Position numbers and translations under genes: made by a program
Part shown: piece after piece, positions 31,986-44,990 of the stretch
Numbering within the stretch: the first letter of the stretch is position 1
How the letters are laid out: each line of letters begins with the position of its first letter
Assembly (NCBI GenBank): GCA_023159155.1
Contig: JAJNNX010000057.1
Span: 310,001-374,000, forward strand
Length of the DNA: 64,000 bases
Source: Ustulina deusta
Taxonomy: Eukaryota; Ascomycota; Sordariomycetes; Xylariales; Xylariaceae
Direction: 5' to 3'
The notes under the pieces: model-generated
Seen by the model: the letters and a program-made list of their open reading frames with translations, nothing else
What the model was told of the DNA's origin: nothing
Databases searched by the model: none

Positions 31986-33869
31986 CAAAGGCTTACTCGT
32001 CCACTGAGGTTGGGCTCGTTTGTAGTTCTACCTATTGCTGGTAGTATAACGGGTGCCCGACCCTGCCTCCACGACGAACTACTCCTCTTTTATCAGGCCA
32101 GCCAGACGGTGTACGGTATCGCGATCCGGGCCTTTTGGTTGGATGGCCCCAGTCTGACCCTGAGTCTAATTCTAAAAACACGAGGGGATTATGCCCCTGT
32201 TGCTCGCTGCTTCTGCCACGTACGAGAGCAATGATGCCTGGATCAATTTATCCACGTCCGCTTTCGAGGTGGACGGTTTGAAGTGCTTCGTTGGAATCCA
32301 TCCATCACAAGCACGCGAGGAAGTCGACTTATGTATGTTGGACATGTCGACACTAACACTACTACTCTTGTTCCAATCTTACTGGCGCGGTTTGGGGAAT
32401 GATATTTACGGCGCAGGTCTGTTTATGTGTTCGAAGAATATATTTCGATTTATGCATCCATCGGTTTGGGGCTAGACACGCGGGAGGATATATATCCTCA
32501 CTGGATGGGATTATCGGGGTGAATGAAATACGATAACGGGCGGGTTGATCTGTACGCTCGAAATGTCTTATGAAGTCATGTAAATAGATTTACGTTGGGA
32601 CATCCGCTCTGTTGTGCCTTCATAGTTAATATAGAACGACGAATCCGTCCTATACAGGAAAACTCCTTAACACGAACAACACTTGCTAATTTTATGTTCT
32701 CCAATGATCTAGTCTTGCAATGTTTGGTTTGGCATCAGTAGCCCGTGTCTACCTAGCGATCTGGACATAGAAATATTCCGAACACGTCGAAGAGATAGCT
32801 AAATTGACCCTCTTTTCCCCCTCTTTCACCCACATCCCCGAACAAACTAACCGGCGCAATCTCTAACTCCATGCCCAATCAAATAGTACCAAGAAAAACG
32901 GAAGAGTCTTGAAGGCTACAACTTTAGCAGGGCCAATTTTCACCACAAAATCAACGGATGTATGTATTCCCATACATCCATCCTAAACAAACGTAGGCAA
33001 ACCCAGTTAGTATCGAATGCTAGTAATGGCACTATTAACTGGTATGGAGATGTAGGTAGTATTGCATATCTCTCGACAACTACTAAACATGCATATATAG
33101 AGTTATCCCCCAGATATTTTCCCTTCTCACCGATATACTTCCTACTTCTCTACTTTCTAAATACCTACATCTAGGTATACCGCTGCTCGGAAGTAGGCGT
33201 CTAGGTATCTGACAAATTCACCCTCCCCCCTTACCACCAACTCCCCCTGAAAACATATACAAGCGAAATAACCTCCTGTGTTCGCCTTGGCTGACCATCT
33301 GGTACAATATGCGTATGCGTGTGCGTGTGCGTGTATCTATGCCTCGTCAGATGTGTGCGTAATCTGTTTGATCAGTCCCGTTCCCCAAACTCCCATGCAA
33401 ACAAGAATATCAAACATCGCATATACAAATATTATATAAGTGCGTGTGTTTCCCAGGCTTTTATCAAATACAGCCGCTGCTCTCTTTCCCTTTCTTTGCC
33501 TCTTGTTTTATTCATCTAGTGCCACAAATATGCACACCGTAGAACTATAGAGCCACTTTTACTTTGGTCGTGAGTGACTGACTTGCTGGCACGACGTCCA
33601 CCCCTAAAACCCCCTCGCAGCCGCAACTCAGGTCTCCATCTGCTTTTATTTTCTCGTGTCAAGAGCTGCCGAGGTCTGTGGATGGAATTTCTTTTTAAAG
33701 ACGCGCGTCTATGAACCGATATTCATGCGCCAAGGGCGAAGCATACAGAGGACATCTGTCTCTAGCTTTCTTCAAAACGGTACGCTAGACAACAAAACAC
33801 TCTGTTGGCAGCAACGCAAGGGATCACCTAGAGCTGCTTAGTAAGGTAGATCACCGCCATGACCTCGTC
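31986..33869. other. intergenic spacer between convergent genes
   Basis: No gene is seen. It contains a GTGCGTGTGCGTGTGCGT-like repeat at 33303-33335, a TACCTACATCTAGGTATACC patch at 33164-33182, and the 3' flank of the phytochrome gene. Confidence 0.5.
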
Positions 33870-36800
33870 TCAACCCGTAGACGGCCCATTAGAAGCAGGA
33901 CCTTCAACGGTGTCCCCGGTGTCCCCAGTCCCGCGCCTCGGCTCGAATGTCTGCGATGAGTCCGTGGCTCGGCGGATGAACCAGCCGCCACGTTCCCACT
34001 CGCCAGGGTGGTAAAGACATTTCTCTCTCGTCTCGTCACTGGTGATACCCTCGAGAAGCACATTAAGACGTTTGAAGTCGATGGGCTTCAGGATCCACCC
34101 GTCGAATCCAGCCTCCGTGTAGATGGCCCTGTTCTTCTCCACAAGCGATGCCGACACCGCAAAGATGGGAATACGCCCGTGGAGGCGGCCCGATGTGGAT
34201 AATTCAGGGAAGTCCTCCGACTTCTCAAATGCTCTGATTAGCTTGGTACTCGTGAGGCCATCGACGATGGGCATCTGGTATGAATAATAATTAGCTCCTC
34301 CTTTCACAAACACACTCTCTCTCTTCGGAATTCTCTTCTCTTTCGTGTCATCAAATCGTCATCGTTTTCTTCTACATACCTGCATATCCATGAGGACAAT
34401 ATCGAACTCCCGCGCCTTCTCTTTATAGACCGTTGCGCAATCTTCGCCGTTGACAGTGGGATGGACTGCATGCCCGGTCTTTTCCAGTCGCTTTGTGAGG
34501 ATCCTCATGTTTACCGGATCGTCCTCAGCTATGAGCACTCGCAACCTCTCACGCTTAGCATTCGAAGATGCATTAGCCTTGATCGCGTCTCCCCCCCGGA
34601 TAAGGGTTTCCGGTATTTCGAACAGGACCCGCGAAGACTGGCTTGTCTGAGGCTGTATAGTTTGATCGGAATAGTCGTCGGGCATCCTCACAGGCTTGAG
34701 CGGAGTCCTGCTGGCTTGGACGGGGTACACGCTAGGCTGCAGTTCGGGAAGCTCTATAGTACCTTGAGTTGAGGGACTTTGTAGCGAGTGTTCCTCAGCG
34801 GTACCTGTTCGGTTCACGGGTTGCTCTGAGGCGCCCGGTTTAGAGAATGATAGAGCAGTAGGATTTGAATAGTCTCGTTCTCCTTTGGGGTTTCTTCGCT
34901 GGATATCGGTTGCCTCCTCGTCGGCCGCACCGAGAGCGAATGGAGTCTGGATTGCGTCAATTAGACGATCCGCATCGCTCTTGTTGCTGTGAGCACCGCC
35001 GCCCCCACCGCTTTCTAGGCTATTTACACTGTTCGTCTCGTCAAAGCTTCGGGACTTGGCGATGAACCGATTAGACGGGTTGGCTGCATTCGCACTTCCC
35101 CGGTCGATCAGCATAACCTCACCGGCTTCTGCAGGTGGGAAAGCCTCAGTTACCGAAGTGGTCATTGTCGAATTCGAGGCTACCTTGGCAGTGACATCAC
35201 GCTCACCGAGTTTCTCAAGCGCATCGCTACTGGGTAGCGCAAACGGGACCTGAATGACAAACCTAGAGCCTTCGCCTTCTACAGATTTCAATCGTAATTG
35301 GCCATCCATATTGCGGACTAGGCGCGCGACAACGGCTAAGCCAAGACCCAATGTGCGACCTTGGCGAGTCTGGTCGAGCGGCGCGTCAAGTGATCTAGAA
35401 TCGCCGAGGTCGGCGCTGCTGACTTGTTCTAGGTCCTGAAAGAGATTATCGAGTTGCTCATTGCTCATGCCACAGCCAGTGTCGTGCACAGCAATCTCAA
35501 CCCGAACTCGAGACTCAAGTACCTCGATGACGAAGCATTCGACCTTGACAGACCCCGAAGTCGTGTTTTGCAGAGCATTTGCCGTCACGTTCGCCACGGC
35601 TTGTCGTAACCGATGGTAATCGCCGTGCACATATTTTGGGAGTTCCGGGTGTTGAATAACCTCGTAGGAAATACCTTTCCGTTTGGCATCGGCCTTGAAT
35701 GGTTCCGTGGCTTCAGAGATGCACGCAGGAAGGTCCATTACCTCATCCTTCACTAACGCTTGGCCCTCCTCTGTTTTGGTGAGGTCGAGAAGATCATTGA
35801 TGACATAAATGAGCGACCTAGAAGCAGAATGGGATTTTGTCAGATTTTCACGCGTTTCTGAATCGAGTGATCCCTCTAGGGCAATTTCGAGATAATTGAT
35901 GATGGCATTTAGAGGGGTGCGGACTTCATGGGCGGAGTTGGCCAGCAAAAGACGGGTGAGACGACTACTCTGAAGAGCAGCTTCCTTTTGTCGCCAGACC
36001 TCGATGAATTTACCTGTGTAGATTTAGTGTTGGGCCAAATGGCTGGTAATGAGTGAGCTAGAGGTGTAACAGTGGCCTGCTTACCATACACTAAACAGAG
36101 AACAACAGCGGTCTCTATTTGTTCCTCGGTCCATTCCCTGCATTTCCCGATAACTATTTCGCGCCATGTTTTGAAGCTTGACCGGGGCTCCAGCAAGTTG
36201 GACGTACCAGCCTTGACAATTTTCTCGTATGGGTTGCCTGCCCACTTCACCTCTCTAATTTGACCCTGGCGGAAGAAGACGATGAAATCATGGCCGCCCA
36301 CGCTAAGCGGCACATACAAGAGGCCAGCGACAACGGAAAACCCTGGCATGTATCGAAGGTCGGGAAAATCCTGTGTGATATCTTGCGTAGTCAAGACAGC
36401 TGTGAACTTCCGAAAGCGAAGATATTCAAGCATGGCTAATGTTTCCTGCGATTGCGCAATCTTACCGAGGACCTTGGTTTCATCGCCTATCGACAGCATA
36501 CCGAAATCTGCGTCAAACAGCTTCAACAAGTCCTCAGATGAGGCGACGATATAACCGGAGGGGTTTTTATCGGTCGGCATCGTGTTAATGAGCTTTCTGG
36601 CGTGGAGACGAGAAGCATAAGAAAGCCGCTCAATGTTTCGTGATGCGATATCACCCACCATTCGACACATCTTGCGAATGGGAAATGACACTCTCATTCC
36701 CTTAGGACCATAGCTGTGGCAGGCAATAAGCCCCCATAATTCGCCGAAAGCATCGATCGAGATGGATAAGGATGACCGAACAGCCATATTGGCAAGATAT

Positions 36801-38554
36801 TTCAAGTGGATGGGAGACATGGCGCGTAGATATGCGTGACTTAGATCGAGAGGCCGTTCTAAATCCTCCATGGCGCGGCAAACCAGCCTTGCCGATTCTA
36901 GGTCCCGATCGTAAAGCAGCCTCACCTTGTTGAGCCTATATAGTTCGCGGGCCTGTTTAGGAATATCCGATGCGGGAAAATGTAAACCATGGTATAGATC
37001 ACGCGTCTTGACCGGATCAACTAATTCGGTAACGACCTTGCCGTTGAAGGCGGCGTCGAACTGGTAAACCATGACTCGATGAAATCCCGTAAGCTCTTTC
37101 ACGATGCCCACGAGAATCTTCAGAAACCTGTCTAGGTTGGGTGCCGATGTGAATTGCTCCTGTACTTGCGACATGATGTCGAAAACCTGCATAGCACCAG
37201 CTTCGCCCCGCCTTTGTCGCGCGCGCCTCAGCACGCGGAGAGGCTTGCTGCTAATCTCGGTACTCTGGTATAGCTCTTCGGCCGTCGGGCTCTGGTAGAG
37301 AGTGTCTGCGGGCTCCTCGGGGACGGATTCGTCGGGTGGTCGAACAGGATGCCGCCGGTCATCCTCGGGCTCAAACTCGCAAATAAGAAGCTCGGGGTGG
37401 CTCTGGTTGACATGCATGGCACACCACAGCTTGATCGTCTTCAACTTGGGTGGTCGTAAAGAAATACTAAAGACGTCAGGGCCACTGCTGGCAGGATCCG
37501 CGTCGTCGTCCCGAATGAAATCGATATGGTCGAGAAGATTGTCGGCCTGTTCGTCCGACAAGATCTCGGTGAAACTCTCGAGTTTGAAAAGATCGTGGGG
37601 CGAGTAGCCGATGATCTGTTTCGAATTTTCGCTCACAATACGGACAGAAAAAAGACCATGTGCTTCTTCTCTCAAGGCGACAAGGAGGCCAAAGCCTTGC
37701 ACAGCACCTGGAGTATGAATGGGCTCATCCTCGCAACGCTGGAGGGTGCCATGGCGGCCTGCGGTGATGGCATGGCCGTCGTCGGTCATAACATGTCGAA
37801 AGCGAGCGGTCATGAAGCCCTCGTTTGGTTCGCTCGGGGTGCTACTACGCGAATCGCCAGATTGAATGCCTCCTCCGTCTGTGATCGACCCAGCGTCTCC
37901 GGCGCTCGTCCCGCACGACTTGTCGTCGGAAGGGGCATCATCATCGTCATCGTCATCATCATTATCATCATCATCACGAAAGAGGGGCAGTGTCGCGGGG
38001 GCGGGGGGTTGGAGGTTGTTGGACGGTAGACGACCGACGTCGTCGGAGGTGCGAATGGCATTCTTTCGAGCGGGACGCGGGCCCGAGAGGGGGGCCCTGT
38101 CGTTTGGCGAGGAGGGAGGTAGGGCGGAAGATGGACGAGGTTGGTTTGACGGCTCGGCTACGGAGCGAGGATTGCTCGGGCGACGTCGGCCGTCCCACGT
38201 CGAGTCTGGTCGTGGGAAATAGTCGGCATTGGCGGGGTCGCGCGGGTGCACCCGTAGCGTTGGTTGGGACTCGTCGACATGAATGGCAGACCGGATAGGG
38301 AAGACACGGTCGGAGGGGTCGAATTTCTTGTTCTTGCTGCTGGAAGAGGTAGGGCCAGGGGCAGAGGCGGAGGCAGAGGCAGAGGCAGAGGAGGCGAAGG
38401 TAGAGACAGCGGCAGATGCAGGTGTGGTACCGTCGGTATTGCCACTGGCGGCAGGGGGGGGTTCGAGCGGCTGTCGTGGATGCTGCGACACTGGCGACGG
38501 TACCGATGTTAGTGGCTGTGGCTGCCTGGCTGCCCCGTCATGGCCAGATTCCAT
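33870..38554 (-). CDS. fphA: fungal phytochrome (FphA/PHY-type) hybrid histidine kinase
   Basis: Three exons, 38554-36085, 36013-34380 and 34274-33870 (introns 71 and 105 bp), encode 1502 residues. Residues 1-250 are disordered, with Ser-Ala and Asp repeats. The photosensory module starts about 255: PAS with CEDEPIHTPGAVQGFG, where Cys274 is the expected biliverdin-binding cysteine; a GAF domain containing FPASDIPKQARELY (DIP motif, about 525); then a PHY domain (YGPKGMRVSFPIRKMCRM onward). The kinase follows: HisKA with NSAHEVRTPLNA (phospho-acceptor His852) and HATPase with N, G1 (DTGCGM) and G2 (GLGLAV) boxes. After a ~250-residue linker comes the receiver: RVLIAEDD, phosphorylated Asp1366 in VLMDMQ-MP at the exon 2/3 junction, and the late Lys in WILKPID. 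By family it senses red/far-red light and feeds a phosphorelay controlling development. The annotated start is ATG 38554; GTG just upstream is not needed. All key residues are present. Confidence 0.96.
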
Positions 38555-39514
38555 CACTTAATTCCCAACAGGCGCCCTATACCTCGGTATAAGAACAAGC
38601 CCCGCACCACGACACAATACGACACGGCACAATGCAGCACGATGCAAGGCGCTTTTGGATCCCTCCTCCTCTATCGGATTCTCGGAGGTCTTGATACACG
38701 GATGGTGACCTAACAGTCGCGTGTTTGTGCGGTGGGTATATAATACCAGCTGGGGATCGATGTGGAAGCGCATGTGTAAGTGTTGGTGCAAGTGTCGAAT
38801 AGAACCAATGCAAGGACTATCGATCAACAACGGCTATCCATCCACAACCCGACAGCAAGCGACACGCAGCGGTCGAGGGCAACTCGCACGACCGGACCAG
38901 AAGCTCAGCCATCCACGCAGATGGGCGAAGTAGTGTAGTAGTGCACATGGTAAGTACCTGGTTGAGTGGCCATGTGACCAGGGATATCCTTGTTGATCGT
39001 CGATCGTCGGCGTGGGATGGGAGCCTTGTGTATTTCCTGGGGTGTGGAATGCCTATAGATTAGGTGGACTGTGGCATTGGCCTTACCAATTCCATCCAGC
39101 ACGTCTATCTCACCTACCCAGGTAGCTATTGGAGCCCAGCCAGGCCAGATCTGGACTACCTAATTCCCGGACCTCGGTAGATTTTGATCCCAGCTTACCA
39201 ATTCCGATAGACAGACACACGTGGACAAGGCGTGGTGCAAATGCTGGCACTGCAAGCTGGAACATGAATATCCGTCCCACGGATTCGACATGGCAGTTTG
39301 GACGTCGAGACAGATCGTCTCTTGCCTCGCTGTTCTTTCATTGTCGTCCTAGACGAGGCGAGAATGCTTCCAAAGTAGGTACAGCAGATAGATAACCAAT
39401 TACTTGCTATAATGAAGGGCCGAGAGTGTGATCGAGTCAGATCATCTTCTTAAACCTTAAACTGCCTGTGGGGACTCTTCGCCCACATGTTCGCAAGGCG
39501 GTACATGGAAACCC
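38555..39514. other. intergenic spacer / phytochrome promoter
   Basis: No gene is supported. The first few hundred bases are upstream of the phytochrome ATG; the rest is the 3' flank of the MFS transporter, as both genes are on the minus strand. It contains GACACAATACGACACGGCACAATGCAGCACGATGC-like CACAAT repeats near 38607-38645. Confidence 0.5.
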
Positions 39515-41859
39515 TCACAAAACATTTCTAAACCCATAACCATCGTTCTCGAAGTCCGCCGAGCTAAGCTTGCTCACGTTTCCGTTCTGCCTGCTTTCCG
39601 CGTCCCTCTTCTCAAATGTCCTGTTCTCCCACGCGAGATAAACCCGAAGCGTGAGGGCGAGCAATGCATTGAAGAACATGAAGGCGGCACAAATACTCAT
39701 GCCTTTGACATAATATGGTTTCTCGTGTTCGGGGAAAACTGTAATACCTGGGCATCAGCGGTCCCCATTTCGAAAGTGATGCAGAGGCATTTCAGGAGTG
39801 CGGGAAGCTTCGTCAGACACCATCTTCCCTCGAATCCGAATATATATCCCTTGTGGGGAAGAAAAGAAGAAGCAAAAGAAGGACCACTTACGTCGCGTGC
39901 CTAGAAGAGGCCCGGCCTGGCCGATGATGTTCAACAAAGCAATGGCAGCGCCTCGCTTTGAATCGCTGCCCTGGTTGTTGATCGTCCAGGGGAGGATATT
40001 CGCGATGCACGAGAACACGCCCGCGGCCGCCAGAAATACGGCAAAATACCGCACTCCCACGCCCTTACACGTGGCAAGGACGATGTACCCGACCCCTCCA
40101 ACTAGCGAAAGCACGACAAGCATCGCCCCGCGCTGTTGGGTTCTGTCTGCGATCCAAGTCGTCGTCACGCAGACGATGAAAGCGAGCACGTCTACAAAGC
40201 CGGGGTCATTAATTGCCATTTTGAGCGTAATCAGGAGGGTTTCGAAACCGTGGGAGGTTTCTAAAACATAAATTTGGCCACGGGAAGAATATGGCTCTGA
40301 GAATTCCACTAACAGGGAGGGGCACTAAGGCCCTGGGCATTGACGGCTGTGAACCCCATACTCTGGAGGATGACCGGGAGAAAGACCGGTAGACTGCTGA
40401 ACGAAACTGGGGAAGTAGTAGCAGAGTGAGCTCGTCATGATCAGAGAATACCCTTCAGCCATGGGTCTGACTTACCGTTGCAGCTGAAGTACATCAGTGG
40501 TGGTATCCACGTCTTGATGTTCTTGAGGGCGTGAAATGTCTCCTTTAAGTCGACGTGCCCGATCCGCACGGTGCCTTCACTTCCTGTCTGTTGCAGTGCC
40601 CGGGTCTTAGCGATCTGCTTCTCTTCCTCGGTCAGGAAGTAGGCTGTGTCGGCCGAATCGGGCATATATTTAAATGCCACGAACGCGAGCACGACCGAAG
40701 GGAGCCCTTCGACGAGGAAGAGAAGTCTCCAGCTGGCGATAACAGCGTGCCCCGAGGTAATGCCGTATGCAAGCGCCCCAGCGAACGTCGTGGCGAGTGG
40801 TGCCGCAGAGACATAGAGACCACATCGTAATCCCAGCTCATTCCTCTTGTAGAAAAATGAGAGTAAATACGGAATTCCAGGTGCAAAAGCTGCCTCGGCC
40901 GTCGCTAGGAAGAAGCGGCTTGCCAATAAACCAGACCAGTTGTACGCAGTAGCTTGTAAAGTGGATGCCGTGCCCCTAAGATATGCATGAGCTTAGTGCC
41001 TCATTGACGTATTCAGGAGCAAGGGGACGATTGTGCAACTAGGTCTCACCAGACAAAAACACAGACAAAAGCCCACCAATGCCTTCACGATGATAATCAG
41101 CACCACGTCCAAGTTAGCAGGATTCTAAGAGGTAGACGGACGGAGGGACAATTTTCCACATTAACGCAGCCCCCTCAAAAACGACTGCCGCAGAAGGGGA
41201 GTTAAAATAAACCCGTCAAGTCGGAGGAGTGAAATGCGCGTGTGCGTCCACTGACTATAGGGAATGTAGAATATCGTCAAAAGCCACTACGTGGTTTGTT
41301 AAAACCCGACCTCGGACTGCCAGCGCTTCCAGTGGCCTCACTTACTTGATACTGGTCATCGCTAAGACCCAGATCTTTGCCCTAGTGGCAATATTAGCAT
41401 TAGACTTGCCCCTGAAGTGATGGGATGGCGGTGCGGGATAGGAATAACTACCATTCCAGCGAGTTGAGCATTTCCAATGTTGGATCTGTCCAAGAACGCC
41501 ACCAGATCTGCCGACTGTCAGTCGCCCTTTCCATCTCGTCTCTCGTAATATACATACAGAGACTTGTAACGAGGGGAATCAAATGAAGATCGATTTTTCT
41601 CTACATGATGATTAGCGACTAACCACGCCAACGCATTTGCACGCTGCGGAGATATGAGAAGTCTGGAACTGCCGGAACGAGAAGAAAGGACCAAAAAAGA
41701 AAAGAAGAAGAAAAGTATATATACCACGACGCGTCTCTCAACAGCCAGATCAATCTGAAGTTCGGACTCGGCAGGTCGGAGATGATCCACGGAGCCACCG
41801 GCCCTTGAACTTGCCGCCAATTCGGGCTCAACAGGCGCGCTGTTGTGAACGATGTCCAT
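39515..41859 (-). CDS. MFS transporter, ACS (allantoate permease/DAL5-type) family
   Basis: Eleven exons on the minus strand were rebuilt by phase: 41859-41725, 41600-41558, 41507-41452, 41381-41346, 41286-41256, 41184-41142, 41082-41050, 40975-40476, 40406-40314, 40191-39892, 39747-39515. Together they give 500 residues. Exons 2-7 are only 31-56 nt each, yet their joined product is a textbook N-terminal half: ERRVV-RKIDLHLIPLVTSL, YLVAFLDRSNIGNAQLAGM, GKDLGLSDDQYQ, WLLTIFYIPY, IVFEGAALMWKIVPP, HWWAFVCVFVWGT. LDRSNIGNA is the family loop-1 motif. Exon 8 covers TM4-TM6 (ASRFFLATAEAAFAPGIPYL). Later exons supply VSFSSLPVFLPVIL and the C-terminal TM helices. By family it is an anion:cation symporter for small organic acids, vitamins or allantoate at the plasma membrane; substrate unknown. 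No stop or missing segment is seen. Confidence 0.88.
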
Positions 41860-42820
41860 CGTACTGTTTCTATCCGAGAAAAGAAAACCCAATAAAAACA
41901 ACAACAAAACCCCGAGTTGATAAGCTGAACGTGTGGTATTGGGCAGGTGTACTCCTCAACTGCACCCGGCCTTGTGGGTGACTACTGAGTCAGCCGCGGC
42001 TCGGGTAGATACACCAGATCCGAAGACCGGGGGAACTCTGGGGCAGCGAGTTGGAGAAACAGACATGTCGTCTTTTACCTCGCTGGGAAATGATCCGTGT
42101 GGGTGGCGGGGTGGCGGGGCATGCATCCACGTCCACGGTCCCACAGATAAATGCTTACATATTACATTGCTTGCTTACATCAATGGTCTGCCGCTCACCG
42201 TGTCGAGACCGGATAGAGAGCACACATGGAAAAAAATTCAATATCAAAAAAAATGCTTGTTCGATGTATACTACGACTTTCTTCTCTCTCTCTGTGTCCC
42301 TCTCTGTGTCTCTCTATCCCTCTGGCACTGGCACGGTGAGAGGGTGGTGGCGTACATACAAGTCTGTTGTAAGCAAGTATGCAAGTGAGTATTGTAAGTG
42401 TTAAGTCCTGTATGCGTACGTCTTACACATACCATAATATTCGTTGCCGGCCCGATGGTAAGAATGCCACCTGTGTCCCGAACTAGCCACTCGCCTTTAT
42501 TATACTTATTTTTTCACTACCTTCGTCATGAAATAACGTCCAGCTTCTACCCTGAAGCACATGATACTGATCATGGCGTATCGCCCCGAAGAAGCAAGCC
42601 ACGTTGTAGCACTTGCATCATAACATGACACCAAGGCCTCTCTACCCGCCCCCGAGAACATGCCTGATTCTCATATACCTCGCGCATTAGAAGTCATGTT
42701 TGATACGCCGCTCTGAACTCACCTCGCCATCTCCGACGAAGAGAGGCTAGTACACGTTCCTTTCTAAAGCATTGTGAGCTTTGCATAAAACACTCGATCC
42801 TAAGGAGCTGCGTGTTCAAA
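41860..42820. other. intergenic spacer, divergent promoters
   Basis: No gene is seen. It separates divergently transcribed MFS and SET genes, so it carries both promoters. It includes TCTCTCTCTCTGTGTCCCTC-like repeats (42284-42322). Confidence 0.5.
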
Positions 42821-43525
42821 ATGGGCAAAGACGCGTTACCCAAGAATTGGCCGTCATCCATCTCCTACCTCTCACAACCTTCCTTCGCGCCTCATGTTAC
42901 CAAGTCACAGCATGAGTCTCTCCGAATGCGCTCACCGGACATAACCGCGGCAATACCCGCTCATTTCCCTAGGGGACCCTGCCCCTTAGTGAGGATAATC
43001 CCTATCAATGACCCCTCTCACCCGGCGCAGGGCCAAGCCGGGCTCTTCGCGACCCGTCATCTCGAACCGGGCACTCTCATTATACCTTACTACGGCTTCG
43101 TTCACTCATCACTTCCGCCTCATAGTCTGAGCCACGATAAATCGGATTATGACCTCTGGTTGAACAGGGAGGCAGATATCGCTGTCGATGCCCAGAAAGC
43201 TGGGAACGAGGCACGATTCGTTAATGATTATCGTGGCATTCGCCAACGACCCAATGCTGAATTCAAGCAGTGCTGGGATGTGCGGTGCGGACAACAGTGT
43301 AGTGAGTAAAAATCCAAACACGATTCTTGTTTCGTGTGCGGGACACTATCATTAATGCCAGCGGCTGCAGTGGCTGTGTTTGTCCTGCCTTCGGGGAAAA
43401 TGGCCCCCGCCAGGGCTGGTGCCGGTGGCATCGCCAAAGGAACCGAGATACTCGTTAGTTACGGCAAGGGGTTTTGGTCAAAGAGAAGAGAGGAGCACGA
43501 AACACCCGCGGGACAAGATGCATAG
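42821..43525 (+). CDS. small SET-domain protein (candidate lysine methyltransferase)
   Basis: Two exons, 42821-43301 and 43371-43525, with a 69-bp GTGAGT...TGCAG intron, give 211 residues. After a ~45-residue N-terminus the SET core starts at VRIIPINDPSHPAQGQAGLF, with GQAGLFATRHLEPGTLI as the opening GxG-type loop. YYGFVH, the ARFVNDYRG motif (equivalent of the NHS/NH pseudoknot segment) and NAEFKQC follow. After the splice, MAVFVLPSG, GIAKGTEILVSYGKGFW gives the conserved GEELxxxYG-like end with catalytic-type Tyr. There is no pre-SET or post-SET Cys cluster, so it is a minimal SET protein. The target (histone or other protein) cannot be told. ATG 42821 follows AAA and is preferred over an upstream GTG. 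Confidence 0.85.
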
Positions 43526-44339
43526 GCCTGCCTCGACGGGGACTGGGCATCAAGCTCTAACTAGGGATACGATCTTTCACGTTTTGCGATTCAAAGAGCT
43601 TTCGCGCCCCCAGGCAGGCGATATTCAACCACGAGATAAATATACTTGGCTTCTGACAAACAGCCACTGAGCAACAGGTGTGGATGCGACTATGACCGAC
43701 AATCAGCGGGCTGGGCGGTCTTGAATGAGGGGCAAAAAAATCCCTGAAAGCTCTTCAGGTGCGACGTTTGGGGCGTCGTATTCGGGCATTCAATAATGTC
43801 CGGCAAACACGGCTCAGCAGAAGGCTAATATAATAATACCATATACCAATACATGTGTAGATCTACCCACGTGACGCTAGCTGCCAGCCCTAGAAACTAG
43901 AGACAATAAAAAGCTTGTCTATTCTTTTTCTTTTTAAAATTGGTTATTACATAATTACACGAGTTCCGCCAAACTAGATCGCTTCAAAATGCCCTCTTGA
44001 AGGTATAAGCAAAACCCATGCATCGCGAACCCCTGCTATCGCGAACCACCCCCCGGCCACCTACGCGCACAACTTCTGAAGCTATTTACACCACCAATAC
44101 GTTGTTTTTGACGCTGTTTTCGGTGTATTCGTTATTTTCAAGCGTTTCTGACCTGAATAACGTCTTCTGTATCCGTATCCTCGCGTTCCGGAATGTCCAC
44201 ATCAGCGGCTTCGTCCGCGTGATCGATGCCTGGCTAGAGCTCCTGCAGAATTCTCACGTACGCCAGTATCTATGGTCGATAAAGCTGATCCTTATGACGG
44301 ACTGCAAATCACCGATCCTGCAGACGATTTTGTTCGATG
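43526..44339. other. intergenic spacer, start of the decayed region
   Basis: No intact gene is seen. Open frames at 44018-44452 on the plus strand have no domain signal and partly overlap the ankyrin relic on the other strand. Around 43915-43970 the sequence becomes AT-rich. Confidence 0.45.
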
Positions 44340-44835
44340 GATCGGTCAAGTGTCTGGGCGTCCGGGATCGAAGACCCCAGCCAACGTTGGTGTTTCTTGC
44401 GTCGATGCTCTATCGCTATTGCTGCTATGTTTTAGGTCTAAAGCGTGCTTAATGTCAGCATAATCAGTGTTCCAGAGGATATTGATATGCTTAAGTAGAT
44501 TGATGACTGTATAGTGATGATTTGTAGTTGCCAATGACAATGCAATGTAACCATTTTTGTCTTCAGCCCTAATATCGAGCCCATTCCTAAGCAGCAGCTA
44601 CATGACAGCCTCAAACCTATTTTTAGCTGCATATAACAGCGGTGTCTTGCCCTCTTTATCTTTCGACTCGGTACTAGTATCATTATGAGGAGTAGCTGTA
44701 CAATAACTTTGTGCCCCTTTTCTGCGGCATATGATAGTGGTGCCTGGTCAGAACTATCATTCAGATGGCCTCCTCTAGCTGCCGCCTGCAGCGCTGTCCC
44801 AGCCAAAGCCGACGATTGTCGTATTGAGGCAGGGC
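44340..44835 (-). pseudogene. ankyrin-repeat gene relic
   Basis: The minus strand carries successive ankyrin repeats in shifting frames. GTALQAAARGGH and DQAPLSYAAEKGHKVIVQLLL occur in one frame (about 44810-44695). SKDKEGKTPLLYAAKNRFEAVM, then TAG, then LLLRNGLDI in a second frame (about 44680-44580). EDKNGYIALSLATTNHHYTV follows (about 44565-44505). At least one frameshift and one stop interrupt it, and neither end is definable. Such repeats are common at the C-terminus of fungal NLR/HET-type proteins; that origin is inference, as no NACHT or HET domain is seen here. Confidence 0.75.
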
Positions 44836-44990
44836 GGACCATATAGACAAGGCCTAGCGGGGCAAAACAGCATGGTGATCGGATATGCAACATTTAACAT
44901 CAATAGCAACCTGTTTAAGCTGCCCTACAAACTAACCACATTTCGTACCACAAACATTATCCCCAAAGCCCCACTCGGTAGTGGAGATAC

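Noticed and set aside
37526..38561. Plus-strand frames opposite the phytochrome N-terminus
   Set aside because: Complement of the repeat-rich disordered region; no independent coding signal.
44018..44463. Plus-strand 144-codon frame
   Set aside because: Overlaps the ankyrin relic on the other strand and shows no family resemblance.
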